A stretch of 64,000 bases of DNA from Caballeronia sp. SEWSISQ10-4 2 (lineage in GTDB: Bacteria > Pseudomonadota > Gammaproteobacteria > Burkholderiales > Burkholderiaceae). Where the stretch lies: assembly GCF_030464885.1 (NCBI RefSeq), contig NZ_JALPRJ010000008.1, positions 62,001-126,000 of the forward strand, read 5' to 3'. This document shows positions 37,466 through 46,543 of this stretch, piece by piece (position 1 is the first letter of the stretch; the number at the start of each line of letters is the position of its first letter). The notes beneath the pieces were generated by a model that saw only the letters and a program-made list of their open reading frames with translations, ran no database searches and had not been told where the DNA came from. The position numbers were made by a program, and so were the translations under genes.

Positions 37466-39178
37466 GTGTCGGAAAGCAGCAGGCAGTTATCGATAACCCA
37501 AGCCGCGCAAGTTTCAAACCAGTCAATCATTGCAGCGCGCATCCAACGCACACCACCGCTTTCGCGTGGCCTCGCGTTCGCTGTGGCCGCGCTCACGGCG
37601 CTGGCGCTCAGCGCCTGCGCTGCGCGCCCTCCCGCGACCGCGTTCGACCGCCCCGCCACGCACGCGCTACCCGCTACCGCCGCTACCGCCGCTACGCCGC
37701 TACGCACCGCCCTCGCGCCGAAGGAAGCCGCGCATCCCGGCGAGTCCGGCGTGCGGCTGCTTCCCACCGGCACCGAGGCGTTGCAGGCGCGCATTGCGCT
37801 CGCCCGCGCGGCGACGAAGACGCTCGACATGCAGTACTACATCGCGAACGAGGACAACACGGGCAAGCTGCTGCTCGGCGCCGCGCTTTACGCGGCGGAT
37901 CGCGGAGTGAAGGTGCGCATGCTCGTCGACGACCTGAACTTCAAGGACATCGACCAGATCATGGCCGTGCTGAATTCGCATGACAACATCGATATCCGCG
38001 TGTTCAATCCGTTCGGCAGCGCGTCGCGGAGTTTCGGCGAACGCACACGCAACCTGTTCACGAACGTCGATCATTTCACCCGCCGGATGCACAACAAGGC
38101 GATGATCGCGGACAACCAGATCGCGATCGTGGGCGGCCGTAATCTCGGCGATGAATACTTCAGCGCGAGCGCAACCCTTCAGTTCCGCGATCTTGATGCA
38201 TTCGTGGCCGGCCCGGTGACGCAAGAGATATCGGCAAGTTTCGACGACTACTGGAACAGCTCGATTGCGTATCCGTTGCACGCGCTGAACCGCCAAGAAT
38301 TCGATCCCGCCGATCTCGACAAGACCCGCGCCGATCTGCGCCAGCATTGGAAGACCCAAGCCGATCCACTGAACGCCAAGCCGCTCAACGCCACGCCGAT
38401 TGCCCAGCAAATCGCGCAGGACGGACTTGGCCTGACTTGGGCGCGCACGGATTTCGAAGCCGATTCGCCGGTGAAGATCGAACATCCCGACAAGGATTAC
38501 AAAAGCCCGCCCATGCAGCGCCTGATCGAACTGGCGAACCAGGCGCGCAGCGATGTCCTCATCATCTCGCCGTATTTCGTGCCGCACGATGCAGGCGTGA
38601 AGGCGCTTGGCGCATTGACCGGGCGCGGCGTGAAAGTGAAAGTGCTGACCAATTCGCTGGCGGCCACCGACGCCGTCGCGGTGCAGGCGGGTTATGCGCC
38701 GTATCGCGTACCGATGCTTACGGCCGGCGTAGAGTTATACGAGTTCAAGCCCGTGCAGGCCCAGGGCGATGGCCGCGCACGCGCCGGGCTGTTCGGCTCG
38801 CAATCGCGCGCAAGCCTGCATGCCAAGGCTTATGTGATCGATCGCAGTATCCTCGTGATTGGATCGATGAATCTGGACCCGCGCTCGGCATCGCTCAATA
38901 CTGAACTCGCGCTCGTGATCTACAGCAAGCAAATCGCGAACGAAGCGGCGCAACTGTTCGATGCCGGCGTCGCACCGGCGAAAGCGTACCGTGTGGAACT
39001 TGCTTCGCCTGCAGTGCTTGCGGGCCTGAAGAACACCGGCTCGCCGATGTCCCCGCTCATCTGGACCACCGAGGACGAGGGCGTGGTGCATACCTATAAT
39101 TTCGATCCGCAAGCGGGTCTGTATCGCAACGTGCTGACGGGTTTATTCACGCTGCTGCCCGTCGACTCACAGCTTTGA
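37466..39178 (+). CDS. Phospholipase D-type protein (cardiolipin synthase-like) with lipoprotein signal
   Basis: A 570-residue protein with two HKD motifs: MHNKAMIADNQIAIVGGRN near residue 208 and LHAKAYVIDRSILVIGSMN near 451, each with the His, Lys and Asp of the catalytic site. The N-terminus has a hydrophobic stretch ending in the lipobox LSAC (Cys51), suggesting a membrane-anchored lipoprotein outside the cytoplasm, unlike ClsA with its two N-terminal spans. AAGAGGA lies 6 nt before GTG 37466; an in-frame ATG at 37460 touches that site, so GTG is preferred. Related proteins resemble ClsC/YmdC; the reaction could be cardiolipin synthesis or phospholipid hydrolysis. Confidence 0.85.
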   Translation: MSESSRQLSITQAAQVSNQSIIAARIQRTPPLSRGLAFAVAALTALALSACAARPPATAFDRPATHALPATAATAATPLRTALAPKEAAHPGESGVRLLPTGTEALQARIALARAATKTLDMQYYIANEDNTGKLLLGAALYAADRGVKVRMLVDDLNFKDIDQIMAVLNSHDNIDIRVFNPFGSASRSFGERTRNLFTNVDHFTRRMHNKAMIADNQIAIVGGRNLGDEYFSASATLQFRDLDAFVAGPVTQEISASFDDYWNSSIAYPLHALNRQEFDPADLDKTRADLRQHWKTQADPLNAKPLNATPIAQQIAQDGLGLTWARTDFEADSPVKIEHPDKDYKSPPMQRLIELANQARSDVLIISPYFVPHDAGVKALGALTGRGVKVKVLTNSLAATDAVAVQAGYAPYRVPMLTAGVELYEFKPVQAQGDGRARAGLFGSQSRASLHAKAYVIDRSILVIGSMNLDPRSASLNTELALVIYSKQIANEAAQLFDAGVAPAKAYRVELASPAVLAGLKNTGSPMSPLIWTTEDEGVVHTYNFDPQAGLYRNVLTGLFTLLPVDSQL

Positions 39179-39252
39179 GTTTTTAGATTCTGAATGTGCA
39201 GGCAAATCGAATTCAAACCCGAACCTGAAGCAACGCGAAGGAGCATGAAGCC

Positions 39253-40647
<1,395 letters not shown>

Positions 40648-40663
40648 GGCAGGCGTATTGAAC

Positions 40664-40701
40664 GCAGCGGTTGATGTCATTCGTGCGTCCTCAACCGCTG
40701 C
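40664..40701 (+). terminator. Hairpin after fumC without T-run
   Basis: GCAGCGGTTGA and TCAACCGCTGC form an 11-pair stem around a 16-nt loop, 16 nt beyond the fumC stop. The lack of a U-tract makes it an mRNA-end stabiliser or a weak terminator. Confidence 0.5.
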
Positions 40702-40793
40702 GGCTGCTTACCTTGCGGATGCGTTGCCGCAAGAATCAGCGAGGTCAGACCCTGGCCGAAACCCAGTTCGCAGTATTTGAATTTGTGACGGCT

Positions 40794-40816
40794 CCCCGGC
40801 CTCTGAAGGCCCGGGG
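40794..40816 (+). mobile_element. IS200/IS605-type end hairpin, probable remnant
   Basis: CCCCGGCCT-CTGA-AGGCCCGGGG in the context TGACGGCTCC...GGCTTCCTCC resembles the subterminal hairpins of IS200/IS605-family elements. No transposase or TnpB gene is adjacent, so this is at most a decayed end. The 326-nt gap 40648-40973 holds nothing else but the fumC hairpin. Assignment rests on pattern memory only. Confidence 0.4.
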
Positions 40817-40973
40817 CTTCCTCCCCAGAGTGCAAGAGGATCTTTTATGGCACGCGGCAGAAACAACGTCAGCCGCCCTGCGGGCGACCGCTAAATCGTA
40901 CTGACTCGTACTGATTTTTGCGACTCACCGGTGCAACAGGCTCCTCCGGCGCATTGCACCGGCGGTCCCTTCC

Positions 40974-41519
40974 TTACACCGTCCCTGCCGCCACTTCTTC
41001 CGGTTTCAATTCCACAATAGCGTCAAGCGCGTCCTTCACGTCCATCACGTATTTCGCGAGCCGTTTCTGCTCGTCGGTCACAGGCACAAACGACGGCACC
41101 GGCACGGGCTTGCCCTGTTCATCGACAGCGACAAACACCATCAGGCAATCCGTTGTCTGCTGCAGCTCTCCGCTCTTCGGGTCCCCCGCATGCACCGATA
41201 TATGCAAATGCATGCTCGTGCGCCCCGTCGCTACCACGCGCGCGCGCAATTCCACCAGATAACCCACCATGATCGGCCGCCGAAACCGGATATTGCCCAC
41301 GCTCACCGTCACGCAGTACCGGCCGGACCACACGGCCGCGCACGCATACGCGGTTTCGTCGATCCACTTCATCAACGCCCCGCCGTGGACCTTGCCGCCG
41401 AAGTTGACCGAAGTCGGCTCGGCGAGAAAGCGAAAGGTGGTTTCGGACCGATCGGGCTTGAGGGCGCCGGCGGTGGACGGGAGAGCAGGCGCTGCGTTCG
41501 GCGCGGCTGAAGTGGTCAT
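40974..41519 (-). CDS. Acyl-CoA thioesterase (YciA-like hotdog protein)
   Basis: A 181-residue hotdog-fold thioesterase that hydrolyses acyl-CoA. NFGGKVHGGALMKWIDETAY near residue 40 carries the catalytic Asp and the hotdog helix; LRARVVATGRTSMHLHISVH is the second half. A C-terminal tail (about 145-181) is typical of the beta-proteobacterial members. The ATG at 41519 is chosen; upstream in-frame residues from 41585 are unlike the family. Its physiological substrate is unknown. Confidence 0.88.
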   Translation of the reverse strand: MTTSAAPNAAPALPSTAGALKPDRSETTFRFLAEPTSVNFGGKVHGGALMKWIDETAYACAAVWSGRYCVTVSVGNIRFRRPIMVGYLVELRARVVATGRTSMHLHISVHAGDPKSGELQQTTDCLMVFVAVDEQGKPVPVPSFVPVTDEQKRLAKYVMDVKDALDAIVELKPEEVAAGTV

Positions 41520-41610
41520 GGCGAAATGGGGCGAACCCGGCAATTGGAGTTGCCGAATTATACGAGGCACAAAAACGAGGCACAAAAAGCTGCCCGCAGC
41601 TTCGCTTGGC

Positions 41611-41754
41611 TTACTTGCGCACGGACACGCCCTGGTCGATCACGCCATACATGGTGATGCTGCTCGACCCGCCGGCAGACGACGATGACCCTGATGTGCC
41701 CGCGCAGCCCGCGCACACCACCACAAGCAGCGTGAACACCATGATTTTCAACAT
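41611..41754 (-). CDS. 47-residue lipoprotein-like peptide
   Basis: The frame encodes MLKIMVFTLLVVVCAGC, a hydrophobic leader ending at a lipobox-like CAGC (Cys17), then a Ser/Gly linker and SSSITMYGVIDQGVSVRK. The tail resembles the first strand of Burkholderia porins (SSVTLYGVID...). AAGG lies 6 nt before the ATG at 41754; a second ATG at 41760 has no spacing for it. The lipobox is degenerate (Cys at -3), so lipidation is uncertain. It follows no operon partner; the thioesterase gene starts 91 nt downstream. Confidence 0.7.
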   Translation of the reverse strand: MLKIMVFTLLVVVCAGCAGTSGSSSSAGGSSSITMYGVIDQGVSVRK

Positions 41755-41914
41755 ATGCATCCTTGATACGACCGCCCCTTCAGGAGAATCACCATTCTAG
41801 CGCGCGGCTTCCTGCGCTCGCATCAAGGGATCGGCGCTGCATCGATACTTCACGCTCCGATGAAACATCGCGTGCAACAAGCGGCTAAAGTGGAGCTTAC
41901 TCAAGGAGGCTTTC

Positions 41915-42682
41915 ATGACGCTCAACCACGACGACGCCCGTCCGTTTCCCGGTTTGTCGCGAATCGGCTCACTGCTCGCCGACCCGGGCCGCGCCGCGAT
42001 GCTCTGGTCGCTCATGGACGGATGCGCCCGGCCCGCCGGCGAACTGACGATGATTGCCGGAATCTCGCCATCGGCGGCGAGCGGCCATTTCTCCCGGCTT
42101 GTCGAAAGCGGTTTGCTCGCGCTCGAGATCAGCGGGCGGCATCGCTATTACCGCATCGCAACACCGGACATCGCGATGGCAATCGAAGCGCTCGCAAATC
42201 TGGCGCAGGCCAGTGCGCCGTTGCGCGAGCCGGCGGAAGCGCACCGGCAGGCGCCGCGGCGGGCCTCGGCCGTACCGCTCGATATGCGTTACGCCCGGAC
42301 CTGCTACGACCATCTGGCCGGCGAACTCGCTGTGCGGCTGTTCGACCGGATGTTGAAGTCAAAATGGCTGGAGGTTGCAGCGGGCGCGCCGTCCGGATCG
42401 CAGCGGCCCGGCCCCACGGCACTGGATGCAACGCCGCAAGGATTGAATGAATTCGCCCGGCTCGGCATCGATCTCGCGGCACAAAAAGCGCGGCGGCGGC
42501 GCTTCGCGTGCACGTGCATCGACTGGAGCGAACGCCGCCCGCATCTTGGCGGTGCGCTGGGCGCGGCGTTCCTCGATGCCTGCACGGAACATCGCTGGCT
42601 TGAGACAACGTCCAAACGGCGCGTCCTGCGGGTCACGCCGGCCGGTGAGCAGCACTTCGCTGCCGTTCTCGCTGATGCCTGA
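41915..42682 (+). CDS. ArsR-type winged-helix regulator with long C-terminal domain
   Basis: A 255-residue protein. An ArsR-like helix-turn-helix fills residues 15-85 (GELTMIAGISPSAASGHFSR; ALEISGRHRYYRIA). The rest (about 105-255) is longer than a classical ArsR protein and has the cysteines FACTCIDWSERRPHLGGALG and DACTEHRW, which could bind a metal or be redox-sensitive. AAGGAGG sits 5 nt before the ATG, the strongest ribosome site in this region. No metal pump, reductase or transporter gene is adjacent, so its target is not evident. It converges on thyA. Confidence 0.85.
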   Translation: MTLNHDDARPFPGLSRIGSLLADPGRAAMLWSLMDGCARPAGELTMIAGISPSAASGHFSRLVESGLLALEISGRHRYYRIATPDIAMAIEALANLAQASAPLREPAEAHRQAPRRASAVPLDMRYARTCYDHLAGELAVRLFDRMLKSKWLEVAAGAPSGSQRPGPTALDATPQGLNEFARLGIDLAAQKARRRRFACTCIDWSERRPHLGGALGAAFLDACTEHRWLETTSKRRVLRVTPAGEQHFAAVLADA

Positions 42683-42789
42683 CGGTCGTGGAAATATTTC
42701 TTGCGCGAATCCGCGACCGAAATAACGGAGCAGATCCCGCTACCCGATGTTCAACATCGTTACGCCTTGATGTTTTAAAGGGTACATCT

Positions 42790-42816
42790 CCCGGCTCCGG
42801 ACAATCGGAGCCGGGA
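42790..42816. terminator. Hairpin between the convergent ArsR-type gene and thyA
   Basis: CCCGGCTCCG-GACAAT-CGGAGCCGGG, a 10-pair perfect stem. Read leftward it is followed by a TTTAAA-containing stretch rather than a clean U-run, so termination strength is uncertain. Confidence 0.65.
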
Positions 42817-42830
42817 CATGCAAAGCCCTT

Positions 42831-43664
42831 TTAAACCGCGATGGGCGCCTTGATGCCCGGATGGTATTGATACCCTTCGATCACGAAGTCGTCGTACTGG
42901 TAATCGAAGATGGACTCGGGTTTTCTTGCCAGCTTGAGCACCGGCAAAGGATGAGGCGCGCGGCTCAATTGCAGGTCCACCTGCTCCAGATGGTTCAGAT
43001 AGATGTGGCAGTCGCCACCGGTCCAGACAAGTTCACCCACATCCAGATCGCATTGCTGCGCCAGCATGTGCGTCAACAACGCGTAACTCGCGATGTTGAA
43101 CGGCGTGCCGAGAAACACGTCCTGGCTGCGGCAATACAGCAGGCAACTCAGCTTGCCGTCGTTCACATAGAACTGTGCGAGGCAATGGCACGGCGCAAGC
43201 GCCATTTTGCCGGCACGGGCGTTATCGACCGGCGACATGGATTCGTCGGGGAAATCCGCCAGGTTCAATGCGGTCAGCATCAGCCGCCGTGAATTCGGGC
43301 GCGTCTTGATCTGATGCACGAGCGCGCTCACCTGATCGACCACCGTACCGTCGCTCTTTGGCCAGAAGCGCCATTGATGCCCGTACACCGGACCGAGGTT
43401 GCCGTTTTCATCGGCCCATTCGTCCCAGATGGTCACGCCGTTCTCGTTCAGATACTTGATGTTCGTATCGCCGTTCAGGAACCACAGCAGTTCGTACACC
43501 ACGCTCTTCATGTGGATGCGTTTGGTCGTCACGATCGGAAAACCCGCGGCCAGATCGAATCGCAATTGACGGCCGAACGTGCTGATCGTCCCCGTGCCGG
43601 TCCGGTCCATTTTGCGAGCGCCGCGTTCGAGAATGTCTTTGAGCAGTTCTTGATACTGGATCAT
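42831..43664 (-). CDS. thyA: Thymidylate synthase
   Basis: A 277-residue enzyme that methylates dUMP to dTMP with methylenetetrahydrofolate. The nucleophile is Cys159 in [23 protein letters not shown] near 125-134 carries the phosphate-binding arginines, and [19 protein letters not shown] is the dUMP/folate block. A 13-residue insert shifts the cysteine from position 146 in E. coli. The downstream folate enzyme gene folA is 5 kb away, with an accessory block between. A LexA-like box with a promoter lies about 165 nt upstream of the ATG. Confidence 0.96.
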   Translation of the reverse strand: MIQYQELLKDILERGARKMDRTGTGTISTFGRQLRFDLAAGFPIVTTKRIHMKSVVYELLWFLNGDTNIKYLNENGVTIWDEWADENGNLGPVYGHQWRFWPKSDGTVVDQVSALVHQIKTRPNSRRLMLTALNLADFPDESMSPVDNARAGKMALAPCHCLAQFYVNDGKLSCLLYCRSQDVFLGTPFNIASYALLTHMLAQQCDLDVGELVWTGGDCHIYLNHLEQVDLQLSRAPHPLPVLKLARKPESIFDYQYDDFVIEGYQYHPGIKAPIAV

Positions 43665-43821
43665 GGGAAAGGTCGTTCGTAAAGAAGTGGCGTATCGCTA
43701 TTTTGGCAGAAGATTGGCCGGCCATTTGGCCCGGCCCGCAGCGGCGGATACGCACGCGCCAGACGCCGCATTTACAGCCTTCAGGCGCAAGCGCAGGGTT
43801 CGGGTTGGTTTAGCGGGAACA

Positions 43822-43865
43822 CTGTTCATACATACAGTATAAGTATTCCTAAGCCACTCAGGCAA
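43822..43865 (-). promoter_or_regulatory. LexA-type box overlapping a leftward promoter before thyA
   Basis: On the plus strand CTGTTCATACATACAG (43822-43837) fits CTG-N10-CAG. Read leftward, TTGCCT (43865-43860), an 18-nt spacer and TATACT (43841-43836) form a promoter whose -10 lies at the edge of the box. The predicted start is near 43829, so the transcript would reach thyA with a leader of about 165 nt. Confidence 0.55.
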
Positions 43866-43885
43866 TCATCTGGCGCGCTCTCCAT

Positions 43886-43905
43886 CTCCGGCCTGAAGGC
43901 CGAGG
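43886..43905 (-). mobile_element. Second IS200/IS605-type end hairpin, opposite orientation
   Basis: Read leftward, AGACCTCGGCC-TTCA-GGCCGGAGATGG resembles the same class of transposon end as at 40794-40816, but inverted. No transposase is nearby; it is probably a decayed end. Confidence 0.4.
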
Positions 43906-44123
43906 TCTTTCGCGCAACCTGATAAAACCAAACCACGATTTTACCAAGCGCCGGAGTGCAAGGTGGTTATGAGGGGAGACCGTGCATGCGATCCGCGGCC
44001 GTTCGGGCGAACGCCGGGTAGGGAGAAATTAAGCGAACAACATGCAGCGCGGCTGCGTAGATGCACGCCGCTTATGCGGCGCGTAAGCACGCTTATTCAC
44101 GCGCTTACGCGGCTGGTTCGGCC

Positions 44124-45500
44124 TTAGCCGCGCGTCACGTGCTCCGTCGGTGCATCGACTTCAATGTGCCGCATGCCATGCGCGCTCAGCAACCGGTACA
44201 GCGTCACCCGCGAAATGCCGAGTTCCTGCGCGGCGTCGCCCAGACGCCCACGATGGCGCAGCAAAGCGAGTTCGATAGCCTGCCGTTCCGCGGCCTCTCG
44301 CGCCTGCGCCAGCGACACTGGCGCCACTTCCACGTACTCGCCGAGTTCGAGGTCGCGCGCGCTGATCTGCCGCCCTTCCGACATCACGATGGCGCGACGC
44401 ACGCGGTTGATCAACTCGCGTACATTGCCCGGCCAGCCATAGTTGTGAATTGCGGCGATCGCATCGGGCGCAAAACCGCGCAGACGCCGGCTCGCGTCCT
44501 TTTTGAAGCGGTCGAGCATGTGCTTCGCGAGCAACTCGATGTCCTTACCACGCGCCCGCAGCGGCGGTTCGTCGATTTGCAGCACGCACAACCGGTGATA
44601 CAGGTCGGCACGAAACCGCCCTTCGATCATAGCCGTCTGCATGTCCACGTGCGTGGCGGAAATGATGCGCACGTCCACCGGCGTGGAGCCATGCCCGCCG
44701 AGCCGCTCGACCTTGCGCTCCTGCAGGAACCGCAACAGGCTTGCCTGGCTTTCGAGCGGCAAGTCGCCGATTTCATCGAGGAACAGCGTACCGCCGTTAG
44801 CCGCTTCCACGCGGCCGATCTTGCGTTGATTCGCACCGGTAAACGCACCGCGCTCATACCCGAACAGTTCCGATTGCAACAGGTGAGCGGGAATCGCACC
44901 GCAATTGATGGCGACGAACGGCTGATCGCGCCGTGCCGAGCGTTCGTGAATGGCGACTGCGGTAAGTTCCTTGCCGGTACCGGACTCGCCCGAGATGAAC
45001 ACCGGTGCGTCGGTCATGGCGACCTTGCGAATAGAGCGGAACAACGCAAGCATGGCGTCGCACGAACCGACCATCTCGCCTTCGGCGCGGCCGTCGCGTG
45101 CATCGTTCGATGCGTTCTCGTGAAGCGCCACCATTCCATAGGCATGGCCGACGGCGTCGACCACGCGATCATTCGATGTGGGCAAGGTGACGTAGTCGAA
45201 GCAGTAGTCGCGAATCAGCCGACGCACAGCTGCGTCTTCAAGCTGGCCCGTCACGGTTGCAGCCACCCAGCCGACATTGGTCAGCGTGAGCGACGCTTCG
45301 AGCGCTACAAGTTCATGTGCTTCAAAACTGCTCGACAGATCCAGCAAGCCGCCGGTTGCCAGGTCACTGCGAAGCCAGCGACGTGCGTCCTTCGCGTTCG
45401 ATACCACCTCTATGTGCCAGCCCCTCTCCTCAAACCGAGCACACAAAGGCGCGCTCGGGTCACGAGTCACGTAGATTAGTTGCCGCCGAGCGACTTCCAT
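44124..45500 (-). CDS. VpsR-type sigma54-dependent enhancer-binding protein 1
   Basis: A 458-residue activator. The N-terminal domain (1-125) is receiver-like but without a convincing phospho-acceptor site, as in VpsR-type regulators, and ends with RDYCFDYVTLP...VGHAYGMVAL. The AAA+ domain has Walker A GESGTGKE (171-178), the sigma54-contact loop GAFTGA (218-223), and Walker B TLFLDEIGDLP (238). A Fis-type helix-turn-helix closes it (LGDAAQELGISRVTLYRLLS near 425). The ATG at 45500 has AAAGGA upstream; a frame from 45557 lacks one. VpsR relatives respond to c-di-GMP and control exopolysaccharide in Vibrio and Burkholderia; the target here is unknown. Confidence 0.88.
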   Translation of the reverse strand: MEVARRQLIYVTRDPSAPLCARFEERGWHIEVVSNAKDARRWLRSDLATGGLLDLSSSFEAHELVALEASLTLTNVGWVAATVTGQLEDAAVRRLIRDYCFDYVTLPTSNDRVVDAVGHAYGMVALHENASNDARDGRAEGEMVGSCDAMLALFRSIRKVAMTDAPVFISGESGTGKELTAVAIHERSARRDQPFVAINCGAIPAHLLQSELFGYERGAFTGANQRKIGRVEAANGGTLFLDEIGDLPLESQASLLRFLQERKVERLGGHGSTPVDVRIISATHVDMQTAMIEGRFRADLYHRLCVLQIDEPPLRARGKDIELLAKHMLDRFKKDASRRLRGFAPDAIAAIHNYGWPGNVRELINRVRRAIVMSEGRQISARDLELGEYVEVAPVSLAQAREAAERQAIELALLRHRGRLGDAAQELGISRVTLYRLLSAHGMRHIEVDAPTEHVTRG

Positions 45501-45880
45501 TGTTCTGATCCTTTCGTCAACGGTCGTTGAAAAGGTCGCGCCGGTAATTGCCCTCAACCACGCTGCAGACGTCGAAGACTCGCATCCCCAAGCGAACGGT
45601 CATTCGGAAAACTGCAAACGGTGAAACCCCGGAAGCGACGAGTGCTGTCGCGCGGTTCTATGCGAACCTGTTTTGTTTCTGATGCTGTTTTTGAGAGACT
45701 ACTATAAAGCGAATACTTCGAAAACAAATATCCGCAACAATGTCTTCCTTCCCCGTCCTGAAGCGCTGCCACTGTACGTTTCAATGGCGTCACAGCTTTT
45801 TAATAAGCAGTTTGCAAATAGTTTAAACAAGACAATAGCATTTACGCAATTTCCGATAAAAATAGCCGTTAACCGTCTCT

Positions 45881-45898
45881 CGTTTCAACTGTGAAACG
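45881..45898. promoter_or_regulatory. Palindrome, probable enhancer-binding site
   Basis: CGTTTCA-ACTG-TGAAACG is a perfect inverted repeat centred about 97 nt upstream of the -12 element of the candidate sigma54 promoter, the usual distance for an enhancer-binding protein site. Confidence 0.5.
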
Positions 45899-45972
45899 TT
45901 TTCGTCTTTTTTCTCATTCGGCTTTTCAGCCAGCTTGCCGCTCGCCCAATAACATCAACGGTATCCGCGTGA

Positions 45973-45988
45973 TGGCATATGTTTCGCT
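45973..45988 (+). promoter_or_regulatory. Candidate sigma54 (-24/-12) promoter
   Basis: TGGCATATGTTTCGCT has GG (45974-45975) and GC (45986-45987) at the obligatory 10-nt spacing, with a full TGGCA -24 element and TCGCT against TTGCW at -12. The predicted start near 45999 is 17 nt before the ATG at 46016, leaving just enough room for the GGGAG ribosome site. Confidence 0.55.
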
Positions 45989-46015
45989 CAATGAGGACGA
46001 ATCAGGGAGACCGCC

Positions 46016-46543
46016 ATGGAAAGCACCGGCTGCGTCATCGAATGGGAAAATAATGCGACAAGACATAAGTTTGCCGCCATTAGTACCATGTGGTTTGTAC
46101 TGAGCAGCTCAGCCGCTAACGTTTGCGCACAGAATATCGCGGACGAGGATCGTCTGATCCAACCCGCCGTCCAGCCACTCGTGTCCGAATATGAAACATT
46201 TGCGGCCCGGCCAAAACCGCCAGCCATCGTTATGGGAAAAACTATTGGAGGCTCCGATGCTGGCGAAGCCGCATCGAACGGGCGCATTATTGTTAATCCT
46301 GTAATGGAACAGGGCGAGCCTGCGTCGATCCAGCCCATTGCGTCGGCGCCACTGACGATGCACGCCGACACCACCCTTGAAAAAGTCACGGCGACCAAGG
46401 AAGCGTCACCGTGCACCACGCATACGAACAGCGTCACGCTTTGGGACGAGATCGCGCCACCGGTGCCTGCGCCCGTTCCTGACACGGCCACGCGCGCCAC
46501 ACCGGGTGATGTTGCGAACGTGGGTACGCAGCGAACGCAGTAG
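46016..46543 (+). CDS. Small exported protein between two sigma54 activators, unknown function
   Basis: A 175-residue protein. A polar N-region (1-18) precedes a hydrophobic stretch FAAISTMWFVLSSSAANVCA (19-38) that looks like a signal peptide with cleavage near Ala38. The mature part is Pro/Thr/Ala/Val-rich, acidic, without recognisable domain, with one cysteine (SPCTTH). GGGAG lies 8 nt before the ATG. It has its own candidate sigma54 promoter and upstream palindrome, and is flanked by two sigma54 activators, so it is their likeliest local target. I recognise no family; it may be an envelope or matrix-associated protein. Confidence 0.65.
   Translation: MESTGCVIEWENNATRHKFAAISTMWFVLSSSAANVCAQNIADEDRLIQPAVQPLVSEYETFAARPKPPAIVMGKTIGGSDAGEAASNGRIIVNPVMEQGEPASIQPIASAPLTMHADTTLEKVTATKEASPCTTHTNSVTLWDEIAPPVPAPVPDTATRATPGDVANVGTQRTQ

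Larger units (their letters stand above)
43665..44123. other. 459-nt spacer between the sigma54 activator gene and thyA
   Basis: It holds the LexA-type box and leftward promoter (43822-43865), an IS200/IS605-like hairpin (43886-43905) and, near 44020-44115, a run of CGC-rich repeats (GCGGCGCGTAAGCACGC...GCGCTTACGCGG) just after the activator's stop that could act as its terminator. A 43-codon leftward frame begins inside the LexA box (ATG at 43829) and a 52-codon rightward frame at 43969 has AAGGTGG upstream; neither is convincing as a gene. Confidence 0.5.
45501..46015. promoter_or_regulatory. AT-rich control region between the activator and the exported-protein gene
   Basis: A 515-nt spacer, clearly poorer in GC than its surroundings. 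It contains a perfect 7-4-7 inverted repeat (45881-45898), further CGTTTCA/TGAAACC half-sites at 45778-45784 and 45622-45628, and a candidate sigma54 promoter (45973-45988). Small frames (45673-45894, 45891-46103) lack family likeness and are not called. Confidence 0.6.

Noticed and set aside
43969..44127. A 52-codon rightward frame with AAGGTGG before its ATG
   Set aside because: The product is Arg-rich without features, and its end runs into the repeats at the end of the activator gene; it was kept only as a note.
44061..45479. A 472-codon plus-strand frame opposite the first sigma54 activator
   Set aside because: It is antisense to a complete AAA+ protein with all motifs intact; no start signal or domain is seen.
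45913..45935. CGGCTTTTCAGCCAGCTTGCC as a sigma54 promoter
   Set aside because: The GG-to-GC spacing is 11 nt instead of the required 10, and the TGGCA at 45973 fits much better.
45673..46103. Two short rightward frames in the AT-rich control region
   Set aside because: They lack ribosome sites and recognisable sequence and overlap the palindrome and sigma54 promoter candidates.
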